A stretch of DNA of 64,000 nt, taken from the NCBI RefSeq assembly GCF_014197245.1, contig NZ_JACIFF010000001.1:1-64000 (forward strand). The letters run 5' to 3'. Source of the stretch: Neolewinella aquimaris. GTDB taxonomy: Bacteria; Bacteroidota; Bacteroidia; Chitinophagales; Saprospiraceae. Positions 51,551-60,392 of this stretch are shown piece by piece. Made by a program: the position numbers and the translations under genes. Under the pieces are notes generated by a model that saw only the letters and a list, made by a program, of their open reading frames with translations, was not told the origin of the DNA and ran no database searches. How positions within the stretch are numbered: the stretch's first letter is position 1; each line of letters begins with the position of its first letter.

Positions 51551-52633
51551 CTACTTCCCCCACTTCAGTACCGCGGCGGCCCAGGTAAAGCCGGCACCGA
51601 AGGCGGCCAGGGTCACTACGTCCCCCTTCTTTAACCTTCCTTCGTCGCGTGCTTCGGATAGGGCGATGGGAATGGAAGCAGCCGTAGTATTGCCGTAGCG
51701 CATGATGTTATTGTACACCTGATCGTCACGCAGCCCCATGGTGTGGGCGACGAACTGGTTGATGCGCAGGTTTGCCTGGTGGGGAACGAGCAGGTCGAGG
51801 TCGTCGATGCCCAAACCAGCCTTCTTGAGCGCTTCCAGGATCACCTCCGGGAATTTGCGAACGGCCATCTTAAACACTGCCTGACCCTCCATGTGGGGAT
51901 ACACGCGACCCTTGTCTAGCATGTCCTGGTTCCAGAAAACGCCACCGTACTTGTTTTCTTCCAGATTGTAGTCGACATCGAATCCTTCGATGCCGTATTT
52001 CTCGATAAAGTATCCGCCGTGGGCGCCGGGATACATGTAGCTCAGTTTCTCGGCGTAGGTGCCGTCGCTGTGCATGGTGGTAGACAGGACGGATACCTCC
52101 TTGTCTTCGGTAGCTTCCAGAATGACCGCGCCGGCACCATCGCCGAAGATCACACTTACGTTGCGGCCGCGGGTCGTGAAGTCGAGTCCTACGCTGTGCA
52201 CTTCCGCACCGACGAGCAGGATCCGCTTGTACATTCCCGACTTAATGAACTGATCGGCCGTACTTAGGCCGTAGAGAAATCCGGAGCACTGGGCGCGAAT
52301 GTCCAGGGCGGCGATCTCGGTCTTCGCGATGCCTAATTCCCGTTGCAACAGTACGCCGGCGCCCGGGAAGTAGTAATCGGGGCTGAGGGTAGCGAAGACG
52401 ATGAAGTCGATGTCCTCCTTGTCGATTCCCGCATCCGCAATGGCGCGCAGGCTGGCTTCCACGGCCAGGGAGGTAGTGGTTTCCTTGCCGCGCTCGATGT
52501 ACCGACGTTCCTCGATGCCGGTGCGTTCGCGGATCCATTCGTCGCTGGTTTCCATCACTTCGGTGAGGTCCTGGTTGGTGACGACGTTCTTCGGTACGTA
52601 ATGGCCGATACCGGTAATCGTAGTAAAAGGCAT
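51551..52633 (-). CDS. fabH: 3-oxoacyl-ACP synthase III (FabH-type)
   Basis: This 360-aa thiolase-fold enzyme has Cys116 in AQCSGFLYGLSTADQ, His in LLVPHQANLRI and Asn in MRYGNTTAASIP, the Cys-His-Asn triad of KAS III. It starts fatty-acid synthesis by joining acetyl-CoA with malonyl-ACP. It is longer than E. coli FabH (~317 aa) because of an insert at about 205-255 (MYPGAHGGYFIEKYGIEGFD) found in a Bacteroidota subgroup, so a specialised acyl primer is possible. It is monocistronic, with TAAAGGTA (TACCTTTA) at 52660-52667 upstream. Confidence 0.92.
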   Translation of the reverse strand: MPFTTITGIGHYVPKNVVTNQDLTEVMETSDEWIRERTGIEERRYIERGKETTTSLAVEASLRAIADAGIDKEDIDFIVFATLSPDYYFPGAGVLLQRELGIAKTEIAALDIRAQCSGFLYGLSTADQFIKSGMYKRILLVGAEVHSVGLDFTTRGRNVSVIFGDGAGAVILEATEDKEVSVLSTTMHSDGTYAEKLSYMYPGAHGGYFIEKYGIEGFDVDYNLEENKYGGVFWNQDMLDKGRVYPHMEGQAVFKMAVRKFPEVILEALKKAGLGIDDLDLLVPHQANLRINQFVAHTMGLRDDQVYNNIMRYGNTTAASIPIALSEARDEGRLKKGDVVTLAAFGAGFTWAAAVLKWGK

Positions 52634-52717
52634 GAAGGGGACTTTAGCTCGTAAGGCCGTAAAGGTAGATAAATAAGTCGTACGCCTACGGCTTGTTACG
52701 CAGGGTCGTACCGCCGC

Positions 52718-53668
52718 TCAGAACAACCGCTTTTTCCTGAAATAGAAGATCACGGCGAAGCTCAGGAAAATGGATAGCAGCAGGATAAGCAGGTAGGTGT
52801 AGTTGCCTTCCTGTAGCGGCATGGGCACGTTCATCCCGTAGAAGCTGGCAATCACCATCGGCACCGTGAGCACGATCGTGATCAGGGTCAGCCGCTGGAT
52901 CGTGATGTTCAGGTTGTTGGAAATGATGGAACCGTAGGCGTCCATGGTCCCGTTCAGGATGTTGGTGTAGATGTTCGCCATTTCCAGCGCCTGACCGTTG
53001 TCGATGATGATGTCCTCAAAAAGGTCCCACATGTCCTCATCGTGGCGGATGCCGAGAAAGTCCGCCCGCTTCATCTTCATCTTCAGCAGTTCGTTGCCGT
53101 TCAGGGCATTGATGAAGTACACCAGCGACTTCTCGATGCTGAGCAACTGCTTCAGTTCCCGGTTGCGGCTGCTGTCGTAGAGTTCCTGCTCGATGAGGTT
53201 ACGCTTGACGTTCAGCCGCTTAAGGCAGGTGAGAAAGCGGTAGACCGTATGCTCGAAAATGCGCAGCACAAACTGGTTGCGCCGCGCCGGATCGATGTTC
53301 CGCAGCTTGTTGTCAATGAAGAGTTGCAGTACGGGATGGTCGGGCGTCGAGGTAATCGTAATGAGTGCCTCGGGGGTAAGGATGATGCCGATCGGGACCG
53401 TGATGTAGATGCTGTCGTTCTCGGTTTCCACCCGGCTGAGCACGGGAGTATTGATGACGATGAGACGCGCATCGTCCTCGCGTTCGTAGCGGGATCGTTC
53501 GTCGATGTCGAGCGGGTCGGTCAGAAAGTCGATCGGGAGGTCGTACCTGGCCGCAATTTCCGGCAATTCTTCGGAGGAGAACGGCGGCACCAGGTGGATC
53601 CAGGTGTCGGGGCCGGGCTGCTCCACTAATCCCAGGTGGCCATTCTTGCTGGCAAAGTAGCTGGTCAT
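52718..53668 (-). CDS. CorA family magnesium transporter
   Basis: This 316-aa protein has a large N-terminal cytosolic domain and two C-terminal transmembrane helices. The signature GMN is residues 278-280 in FYGMNVPMP, at the end of the first helix, and the second helix LLILLLSIFLSFAVIFYF follows, then a basic tail. It forms a pentamer that moves Mg2+ or other divalent cations. TACCTTTG on the minus strand at 53696-53703 is its promoter element. Confidence 0.95.
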   Translation of the reverse strand: MTSYFASKNGHLGLVEQPGPDTWIHLVPPFSSEELPEIAARYDLPIDFLTDPLDIDERSRYEREDDARLIVINTPVLSRVETENDSIYITVPIGIILTPEALITITSTPDHPVLQLFIDNKLRNIDPARRNQFVLRIFEHTVYRFLTCLKRLNVKRNLIEQELYDSSRNRELKQLLSIEKSLVYFINALNGNELLKMKMKRADFLGIRHDEDMWDLFEDIIIDNGQALEMANIYTNILNGTMDAYGSIISNNLNITIQRLTLITIVLTVPMVIASFYGMNVPMPLQEGNYTYLLILLLSIFLSFAVIFYFRKKRLF

Positions 53669-53695
53669 GACGAGAACGTTTTAGTGAAGCGGGTG

Positions 53696-53703
53696 CAAAG
53701 GTA
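53696..53703 (-). promoter_or_regulatory. TACCTTTG -7 element of the CorA gene
   Basis: Exact TAnnTTTG match on the minus strand, 27 bp before the ATG at 53668. Confidence 0.6.
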
Positions 53704-53746
53704 GGCAATATCTGGGTCCGCTCGGCTACCCGCCCGGCCCCGCTGC

Positions 53747-55600
53747 TCACTTCACCACAATACGGCGCGCCACCCGGTGCTGGTCGAAATCGAATTGAAT
53801 CGTGTAGACGCCGCCCGGCAGGCGGCCGGCCCGAATTTCCAGCAGGGTATCGCGCCCCCCACTCAGGGCCTGACTGTCGGTAATTACGCGCCGGCCGACC
53901 GCATCGTGTACCGAGTACCGCACGATGGTATCTACCGGCGTATACACCTTGACGGCCGTGCGGTCGTATACTGGGTTGGGGTGAGGCAGGCCGACGGTGA
54001 GCTTACCGGCCCCGTGGCCGCGCAGGCGGGCAGACACCACGCTACTGACAGCGAAGCTACCATCGTGATCTACTTGCCGCAGCCGGTAGTAATAGAGCAC
54101 GCCACTCTCGACCTCCCGGTCGCGGTAGTCGTAACTCGCACCCGCCCCGCCGCTGCCCTGCGCGGACGGTTGCCAGCTCAGGTAGGTGAACGTGCGTCCA
54201 TCCGTGCTACGCTCCACCTCAAAGCCCTTGTTGTTGCGTTCTTCGGAGGTCTGCCATTCCAGGGCGATGTGGTCGTCGCCCCCCCGGGCCGTAAAGCTCA
54301 TGTAGTCTACCGGCAGGGTGATGGCCGAGCGGCAGCTGGCCGCTACCGGGACGTAGTTGAAGTCTTGGTACACGATCTGCCGCACGCTCACCTCGGGCAC
54401 ATCGAACCAGTCAACCAGTATTGAGCCGTAGATGTCGCGGAAGTCGTACTGGAAGGGTACGGCCAGCCCCCGCTCCACTTCCGGCTCGATGGTGGGGTTC
54501 TCCCCGAGCACCTTGCCTTCACCGCAGCCGCCGAAGACGAACAAGGGGGCGGCGTCTCCGTGATCCGTACCCCTGCTTCCGTTGGAGGCAACCTGGCGGC
54601 CAAATTCGCTGTAGGTCATGCCCAGCACCCGATCGTTTAGGCCCCGGGCCTCGATGTCGCGTTGAAAAGCGGTTATGCCCTCCGAAAGATCGTCGAGCAG
54701 GTCGGCGTGGGCTCCGGTGGTGTTGTCGCCAGTCACTTGCTGGGCGTGGGTGTCGAAGCCGCCGAGCTGCACCACGTAGAGCTTGGTCTGCAGGCCGCCG
54801 CCGATCATGGTAGCTACGTTCTTGAGTTGTTGGGCAAAGGTCGTATTGGGGTAGGTAGCAGACTGCTTTCCACTGTCGGCGGCTTCCTTAATGACCGTAC
54901 CGTAGGCATTCGTCTGGCTGATGGCGATGCGCAGGAAGTCCACCTCGTCGCCGTAGGGGGTGGCCGGCAGTGCTGTATCACCCCCCGGGGCCAGGTAAGT
55001 AATATTGAAGGGGTCGTTGATGGTCTGGCACACGTTGGTGACCGTACCCTGGCAGGTCTCGCTTGCCGCGTTGCCCATGGTGATGGCTAGGGGGTGGGGT
55101 GCATCGGTGTTGGGATAACCCTCGGGGTAGTCGGGGTTATCGTTTTCTAAGTAGCGCCCAACCCACCCCTGGGTCAGTTCGACGTCGGCGGGCGAGGCGG
55201 TGCTCCATATGTCGGTCGAGCGAAAGTGACTGCGGTTCTGGTTCGGGTAGCCAACGCTCTGGACAATGCCGAGTTTACCCTCGGAGAAGAGGTCGCGAAA
55301 CCCACCGAGTTGGGGGTGAAAGGCCTGGGCGGCGCCCGGTTTGATGTCGATGAGACTGGTTTCAGGCAACACCACATTAGGGCGTACCCGGTTGAGATTG
55401 CTCAGTTGGTCGAGAGGCACCAGGGTGTTGAGGCCATCGTTGCCGCCGCTGAGCTGGACGAGCACCAGCACGCGGTCGGTCTCTACGTTAGAAAACAGGG
55501 ATTCGAGCTGGCTGCTGCTTGCAGCACGCACGCCGCTCATACCGCTCAGCAATGGGAGGGTCAGTCCGCCGGAGCGGCGGAGAAAATTTCTACGATTCAT
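53747..55600 (-). CDS. DUF1501 protein with Tat-like leader and T9SS sorting tail
   Basis: This 617-aa protein belongs to the DUF1501 family: VLVLVQLSGGNDGLNTLVPLDQL near the N-terminus and GGFDTHAQQV later are its typical blocks. The leader MNRRNFLRRSGGLTLPLL is twin-arginine-like. The last ~80 residues (LTVGLPHPNPVYDRTAVKVY to GGVYTIQFDFDQHRVARRIVV) are a type A T9SS C-terminal sorting domain. A fibronectin-like region (MSFTARGGDDHIALEWQTSEERNNKGFEVERS) lies between. Tat and T9SS together are unusual. The frame is open to 55777 inside the DUF1800 gene; 55600 is the better start. It follows the DUF1800 gene by 7 bp. Confidence 0.88.
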   Translation of the reverse strand: MNRRNFLRRSGGLTLPLLSGMSGVRAASSSQLESLFSNVETDRVLVLVQLSGGNDGLNTLVPLDQLSNLNRVRPNVVLPETSLIDIKPGAAQAFHPQLGGFRDLFSEGKLGIVQSVGYPNQNRSHFRSTDIWSTASPADVELTQGWVGRYLENDNPDYPEGYPNTDAPHPLAITMGNAASETCQGTVTNVCQTINDPFNITYLAPGGDTALPATPYGDEVDFLRIAISQTNAYGTVIKEAADSGKQSATYPNTTFAQQLKNVATMIGGGLQTKLYVVQLGGFDTHAQQVTGDNTTGAHADLLDDLSEGITAFQRDIEARGLNDRVLGMTYSEFGRQVASNGSRGTDHGDAAPLFVFGGCGEGKVLGENPTIEPEVERGLAVPFQYDFRDIYGSILVDWFDVPEVSVRQIVYQDFNYVPVAASCRSAITLPVDYMSFTARGGDDHIALEWQTSEERNNKGFEVERSTDGRTFTYLSWQPSAQGSGGAGASYDYRDREVESGVLYYYRLRQVDHDGSFAVSSVVSARLRGHGAGKLTVGLPHPNPVYDRTAVKVYTPVDTIVRYSVHDAVGRRVITDSQALSGGRDTLLEIRAGRLPGGVYTIQFDFDQHRVARRIVVK

Positions 55601-55607
55601 TATAAAA

Positions 55608-57209
55608 TTACTGGAGGTGAAATTCCGCCATGCTGAACAGCGCGCGGAACATTGCCTTAAGTTTACGGAGGATGGGATCGACGTAGGTCGAATCGTTGGG
55701 GTTATCGCGGTATTCTTCGTACTGGATGGTCCACTCGAAGTCGGGCAGGCCTGGCAGCAGGATATCCTTGAGTGCACTTAGCTGGTCGGCGTGCGGCGGT
55801 TGGGCGAGAAAAATCACGCTCACGTCTTCCAGCAGCACGTTGACGTCCGAGGGTTGGGTCAGCCCGTCGATGAAGGCCAGGAAGTCGAGCGGCCGGCCCT
55901 GCCCCTCGGTGTAGATGCCGTTGTTGGTGATGGCCTGCACCGCCGTCCGCCGCCGCTGCAGGGTAGGCGACGATATCCAATTGCGGTAGTAACCCGGGCT
56001 CTGGTAATAGGCCTTCCACCCCGAAACGGAGGGCAGCATTAAGAAGTCCATATCCATTGTCTCGGCCCACCAGTGGTAGGAAGTACCGAGGTGGTAGGTC
56101 ACCAGTAGGTTGAGGTTCAGATAGCCGTAACCGCCGAACGGCCGGGTCATGGAGAGCAGAAACTCGTAGGGGTTCTTGATGATGGTACCTCGGTACTCGT
56201 CGGCAAAAAAATGGTCTGACTGCAGCAGGTTCTCCAGCACGGGCGCCAGCTCGAAGTCGCTGTTGACGAAGAGCTCGGCCAGGGGGTCGATGACGTTCGC
56301 CTCGATGTCGTCGTCGATCTGGTGGCCCACAAAGTAGGTGTAGAGATCCCGACAGAGCGCCCTGGGTGTTTCGGGGTGCTGGAAGATGATGTCGATCAGG
56401 GTCTTATACTCGTCGGCCCCGCCGTCGGTGATTACGGCGTTATTAAAGTGGGCACTGAGTTGTTTGGACCCCGTATCGTGCCAGCTGGCCTGGAAGTAGC
56501 TGCTGGTGGTGTTGTGCTGCGTGCTGTAGAATCCGAGCTCGCGCCAGCCGGTAAGTACGCGGGCGATGGCGCGGATGTCGTCTTCGGTGTAGTTGACGTC
56601 GCCCGGGCGGCCCTTCTGTACCGTAAAGAGTTCGAGGAGCTCGCGGGCGTAGTTTTCGTCGGGCGCATCCTTGTGGTTAAAGCGGCCGTTAAGAAAGGCC
56701 AGCATGGACGGTAGCACAGTGATCTCCTTGATCAGGTCCCGGAAGTTGCCGGTCGCGTACTGACGGCACAACTGGATGAAATCGTACTCGGCTCGCTGCT
56801 CGTTGACCGCGGCGATGCCGAAGTGGTTGATCCAAAACAGCGCCATCTTCTCGATGATGTTACTCTGGGAGTCGATCAGTCCGTTCATGTACCAACCACG
56901 GATGCTGGGCCAGCGGTACTCCCCGACATCGGTGTCGTTGAGCCAGGGGGCGTTGATCCAGGTTTCTCCGACCGGCACGTTGGGGTCGTCCGTGAAGAAG
57001 TGGTTGACGGGGGGCGGGGGCAGGGCCGCAGGAGCGAGCAGTTGGTCGATCGTAGCGGCGAGTCCCTGGTTTACCGCACCATCTATGTCGGTGATGGTAG
57101 CTCCCATAAGGGTGCGGCGAAGGAGGTGGGCGGCTTGCGGCCGCCCGAACGTGCCGGTATAGGGAGCTAGTCCTACTGCCGGCGGGCGTAGATTATGTAA
57201 AGCAGTCAT
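55608..57209 (-). CDS. DUF1800 domain-containing protein
   Basis: This 533-aa protein is of the DUF1800 family that almost always pairs with DUF1501. The N-terminus has RPQAAHLLRRTLMGAT, then the typical blocks KMALFWINHFGI, KDAPDENYARELLELFTVQKG and YTEDDIRAIARVLTGWRE. There is no clear signal peptide in the first 40 residues. The function of the pair is unknown. It lies 7 bp upstream of the DUF1501 gene in the same operon. Confidence 0.93.
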   Translation of the reverse strand: MTALHNLRPPAVGLAPYTGTFGRPQAAHLLRRTLMGATITDIDGAVNQGLAATIDQLLAPAALPPPPVNHFFTDDPNVPVGETWINAPWLNDTDVGEYRWPSIRGWYMNGLIDSQSNIIEKMALFWINHFGIAAVNEQRAEYDFIQLCRQYATGNFRDLIKEITVLPSMLAFLNGRFNHKDAPDENYARELLELFTVQKGRPGDVNYTEDDIRAIARVLTGWRELGFYSTQHNTTSSYFQASWHDTGSKQLSAHFNNAVITDGGADEYKTLIDIIFQHPETPRALCRDLYTYFVGHQIDDDIEANVIDPLAELFVNSDFELAPVLENLLQSDHFFADEYRGTIIKNPYEFLLSMTRPFGGYGYLNLNLLVTYHLGTSYHWWAETMDMDFLMLPSVSGWKAYYQSPGYYRNWISSPTLQRRRTAVQAITNNGIYTEGQGRPLDFLAFIDGLTQPSDVNVLLEDVSVIFLAQPPHADQLSALKDILLPGLPDFEWTIQYEEYRDNPNDSTYVDPILRKLKAMFRALFSMAEFHLQ

Positions 57210-57473
57210 GAAAGTTGAGAAAGGGTAGTTAGGCGAAAGCTAAGAGTCTAGCAGTGCGGGCACAAATCCGCAAATGTTAGTACGGGTATAGATAATACAG
57301 TCGGTTTATTGGGGTAGCTCAATGAACCTAACGGGGCAGTTGCCGACTTTATTTCCGATCGCCCGATAAATTGCAGATGCCGGAGCTTTTATTTAAAATT
57401 TTTCGTGCCGCACGCAACTTTTCGCTCTGCCGGTTGCATTAAACGGCTACACTTCGCAACGATTTTCCCCGAC
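57210..57473. promoter_or_regulatory. Divergent region between DUF1800 and ECF sigma genes
   Basis: About 260 bp without a gene. It is AT-richer than its surroundings (GGGTATAGATAATACAG near 57290, CTTTTATTTAAAATTTTTCG near 57390). It must hold promoters for both flanking genes, but no clean TAnnTTTG was assigned. Confidence 0.4.
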
Positions 57474-58052
57474 ATGTCACGCAATGCCCGCGAGCACCTT
57501 TATGAGTCTGAGCTCCTGGTCCATTACCCGGTGGTCTATAACTTTCTACTGCGCATGACCGCCCAGGAGAGTGACGCGGCCGACCTGACGCAGGAGACCT
57601 TCGTGCGCGCCTACCTCAAGATCGATCACTACGAGGCCGGCACCAACGGACGTGCCTGGCTGTTCTGTCTGGCCCGCAACCTGTTCATCAACGACTACCG
57701 CAAGCGCAAGCGGCGGGGGGAGCAGGAGCTGGACGAGCGCGCCGCCTACCAGTACCGCGATGTGGACAGCCCCATGGCCGGTTTTGCCGACCTGCGCATT
57801 GCCGGGGCCCTCGACCGGGATTTCAGCGACCAGATCATGAAGGCGATGACCTTCCTCTCCGATCGCCAGCGGGCCATCGTACTCATGGCCGACCTCTACG
57901 ATTTTGCCGAAAAGGAAATCGCCGAGGCCATGGAAATGCCCCTGAATACCGTTAAGTCGGTCACCCGCCGCTCCCGCATTGCCCTCATCAAGCAACTGCA
58001 GAGCTATGCCGAATCGACCTTCGGTATCGTGAATACCAGAAACTTAGGTTAA
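57474..58052 (+). CDS. ECF RNA polymerase sigma factor
   Basis: This 192-aa protein has sigma region 2 (YPVVYNFLLRMTAQESDAADLTQETFVRAYLKIDHYE, then GTNGRAWLFCLARNLFINDYRKRKRR) and region 4 (MTFLSDRQRAIVLMADLYDFAEKEIAEAMEMPLNTVKSVTRRSR). ATG at 57474 was chosen; the longer frame from 57405 adds residues that do not fit the family. No classical anti-sigma gene follows; instead a terminator and a 79-aa gene do. Confidence 0.92.
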   Translation: MSRNAREHLYESELLVHYPVVYNFLLRMTAQESDAADLTQETFVRAYLKIDHYEAGTNGRAWLFCLARNLFINDYRKRKRRGEQELDERAAYQYRDVDSPMAGFADLRIAGALDRDFSDQIMKAMTFLSDRQRAIVLMADLYDFAEKEIAEAMEMPLNTVKSVTRRSRIALIKQLQSYAESTFGIVNTRNLG

Positions 58053-58060
58053 CCCAATGG

Positions 58061-58093
58061 TGCCATCCCGACTACGTCGGGGTGGCACTTTTA
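58061..58093 (+). terminator. Intrinsic terminator between sigma factor and 79-aa gene
   Basis: GTGCCATCCCGAC at 58061-58073 pairs (one G-U) with GTCGGGGTGGCAC at 58077-58089 around a TAC loop, followed by TTTT. It is 9 bp after the sigma-factor stop and 14 bp before the ATG at 58107, so it could be an attenuator as well as a plain terminator. Confidence 0.8.
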
Positions 58094-58106
58094 AATTCGA
58101 AACGTC

Positions 58107-58346
58107 ATGTACAACGAGTGTAATCCTTCCCCCAACGGAACCCCCTCCCGTCCCGGCCATAGGCTGCCGGAAGTGGTGGAACACCAATCGACGACCGGCG
58201 AGCACGATCCGCCGAGTACCTACGCCGAAACCGACTTGGCCTCCTTTAAGGTCTTCCTGAAGCGCAATATGCGCAACCAGGCTCCCCCGGCCGGCCTACT
58301 CGACGATATCCGTGCCCGCATCGCCGGCATTAGAACGAGAAAATAG
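58107..58346 (+). CDS. Small polar protein downstream of an ECF sigma factor
   Basis: This 79-aa protein has no signal peptide and no hydrophobic segment. The N-terminal half is Pro/Thr/Ser-rich and disordered-looking (SPNGTPSRPGHRLPEVVEH), and the C-terminal half is a basic amphipathic helix (DLASFKVFLKRNMRNQAPPAGLLDDIRARI). That C-terminal pattern recalls short sigma-binding or DNA-binding tails, but no family is recognised. The gene lies just after a terminator and 50 bp before topoisomerase IB. Confidence 0.6.
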   Translation: MYNECNPSPNGTPSRPGHRLPEVVEHQSTTGEHDPPSTYAETDLASFKVFLKRNMRNQAPPAGLLDDIRARIAGIRTRK

Positions 58347-58396
58347 CAAACCAGCGGGCCGATTTTTCCTTTAAGCAGGGTCAGATCATCAACCCC

Positions 58397-59437
58397 ATGG
58401 AGGAAGCCCGTACGAAAAGCCTGGACGTACCCGACCTTGTTCACGTCTCCGACGAACAGCCCGGGTGGACCCGCAAACCCTACAAGGACAGCTTCCGGTA
58501 CTTCCGCGAAGACGGTACCCGGATCAAGGATAAACTCGTCGAGGACCGCCTGGCCTCCCTCGCCATTCCACCGGCCTGGACCGAAGTCTGGATCTGCCCC
58601 CTGGAAAACGGCCACCTACTCAGTACGGGGCGCGACGAGGCCGGCCGCAAGCAGTACCGCTACCACCCCGACTGGTTGGCCTTCCAGCAACTCAATAAAT
58701 TCAATACCCTGATGGAATTTGCCGCCGCCCTGCCCGGTGCCCGGCGAACGCTGCGCGGCATCATTCAGGACAAAAGTCGGGGCTGGACGAAGGAGCGGGT
58801 CGCCGCCATCGCCGTAGCCATGATGGACGAAACCGGCATGCGGGTCGGAAATTCCGCCTACCGCAAGCGCAACGGCACGATCGGGCTGACTACCCTGCGC
58901 CGCAAACACGTCGAGGTAGACGACGACGGCCTGCACTTTGACTACGTGGGCAAGAGCGGGCAGGAACGGGAGGTGAACCTGAACGATCCCATCCTCGTCG
59001 GCCTCCTTTCCAACATGAGCGAACTACCGGGCTACGAGGTTTTTCGTTACCGGGGCGACGACGGCAAGATGTACAACCTAGACAGCAGCGAAGTCAACGA
59101 AATGGTGCGGCAGTTGGTAGGTCCGGACTTCAGCAGCAAGTACTTTCGGACCTGGGCCGGCACGGCGGCCGCCGTAGATGCTTACTGGGAGCTACTGGAG
59201 GAAAATGGAGGCACGCCTCCCGAGCGCCCGGATTTGCGCGTGGTCGAACGGGTCGCGGAGTTTCTGGGGAATACCACTACGGTTTGCCGTAAGTATTACA
59301 TCCACCCCAGCGTGCTTGCCGCCGTGGCGGAGGAGCGGGTGCCGGGAGAAGATTCCATTACGAAAAAAGAAGAAAAGGAATTTGACGGGGAGTTCGACAA
59401 CGATGAAATCATTGCCTTCCGTTTGGCCCGCGGTTGA
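58397..59437 (+). CDS. DNA topoisomerase IB (poxvirus-type)
   Basis: This 346-aa protein relaxes supercoils by a 3'-phosphotyrosyl nick. GTRIKDKLVEDRLASLAIPPAWTEVWI is the N-terminal recognition domain. RVAAIAVAMMDETGMRVGNSAY, then IGLTTLRRKHVEV and YVGKSGQEREV follow with catalytic Arg and Lys, FRTWAGTAAAVDAY supplies the second Arg, and VCRKYYIHPSVL carries the nucleophile, Tyr301 (Tyr300 precedes it). It is not essential in most bacteria. It overlaps the convergent DUF4835 gene by 29 bp at its 3' end. Confidence 0.94.
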   Translation: MEEARTKSLDVPDLVHVSDEQPGWTRKPYKDSFRYFREDGTRIKDKLVEDRLASLAIPPAWTEVWICPLENGHLLSTGRDEAGRKQYRYHPDWLAFQQLNKFNTLMEFAAALPGARRTLRGIIQDKSRGWTKERVAAIAVAMMDETGMRVGNSAYRKRNGTIGLTTLRRKHVEVDDDGLHFDYVGKSGQEREVNLNDPILVGLLSNMSELPGYEVFRYRGDDGKMYNLDSSEVNEMVRQLVGPDFSSKYFRTWAGTAAAVDAYWELLEENGGTPPERPDLRVVERVAEFLGNTTTVCRKYYIHPSVLAAVAEERVPGEDSITKKEEKEFDGEFDNDEIIAFRLARG

Positions 59438-60392
59438 TCGTCGTTCCCCGGGAGGTAGCGGGACCGGATGATCGAATCAGGCGGTAGTCGCCGGACTTGG
59501 ATGGGTCGATGCGCGACATCATCTGAATGACGGCATTCTGCTCGGGACCCGTAGCCCCCTTGTAAATTTCCACGATCTCATCGCGCTTGGCGTCCACGAA
59601 GGACTGAACCAGGGCCGAGCTCGGGTAGGATTGGTTGGCGGCCTGCACGTCTTCGATGGCCAGCGTAATGTTGTTCCGTCCGGCTACCGGATCGGTAAGC
59701 ATTTGGTCAAGTCCCAGCCGGTGGTAGGTATACAGCGCGCGGCGGACGGGCACCATCCGGGGGCTCAGCAGATTCTCGAGCAGGAAGGAGCGGTTGTTGC
59801 TCTTGTTTCCGGAGCTCCAGCCCGGGCTGTTGGCGACGGCGGACGGGAGGCGGTTGTAAATCTCCTGTGCCTGCTCATAGTAGGGTTGGCCGCCCATGGG
59901 GGAAAAGGTATCGTAGTCGAGTCCCAGTACCAGGTAGGCGTAGAAGCCCATGAGTGACGACAGCTCCGAGGTATAGCTCTGCTCCGAAAGCTGAATGGCC
60001 GCGAATTGCTCGTAACCGAAGGAGATGTTCTTGTCCTGGTAATTTAGGATCGGGGTCACCTCACCGGTTCCGTAGATCGGCCGGGAAGTTTGGATGGCCA
60101 GGGTTCCGGAGTAGCGGTTCGGGATTACCTGCTCGCCGTCCTGGGAGTTCTTTTCGGTTTGCTCGGTGATGGTGAGAAAGATGGTAGCGTCGATGCGTTC
60201 TTCCGGCTCGAAGCGGTCGTTGGTCCAGGTGCGCCCGTTCAGAAAAATGGCCAGGTCCTTCTCCAGGGTTTCGAACACGCGGCGGTCCGTCTGGGTGATC
60301 TGCTGGGTGTTGAGGTTAACGGTCCAGTTGATTTCACTCTGTCCGACGAGGAGCAGGGGAGCCAACAGGAAGAGGATCAGCGTCAGTTTCAT
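59409..60392 (-). CDS. DUF4835 family exported protein
   Basis: This 327-aa protein has a signal peptide (MKLTLILFLLAPLLLVGQ). SEINWTVNLNTQQITQTDRRVFETLEKDLAIFLNGRTWTNDRF is the typical start of the DUF4835 family, known almost only from Bacteroidota. It is encoded directly after coaBC with a 4-nt overlap, as is usual in this phylum. Function is unknown; the operon with bamD hints at the envelope. Confidence 0.93.
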   Translation of the reverse strand: MKLTLILFLLAPLLLVGQSEINWTVNLNTQQITQTDRRVFETLEKDLAIFLNGRTWTNDRFEPEERIDATIFLTITEQTEKNSQDGEQVIPNRYSGTLAIQTSRPIYGTGEVTPILNYQDKNISFGYEQFAAIQLSEQSYTSELSSLMGFYAYLVLGLDYDTFSPMGGQPYYEQAQEIYNRLPSAVANSPGWSSGNKSNNRSFLLENLLSPRMVPVRRALYTYHRLGLDQMLTDPVAGRNNITLAIEDVQAANQSYPSSALVQSFVDAKRDEIVEIYKGATGPEQNAVIQMMSRIDPSKSGDYRLIRSSGPATSRGTTINRGPNGRQ

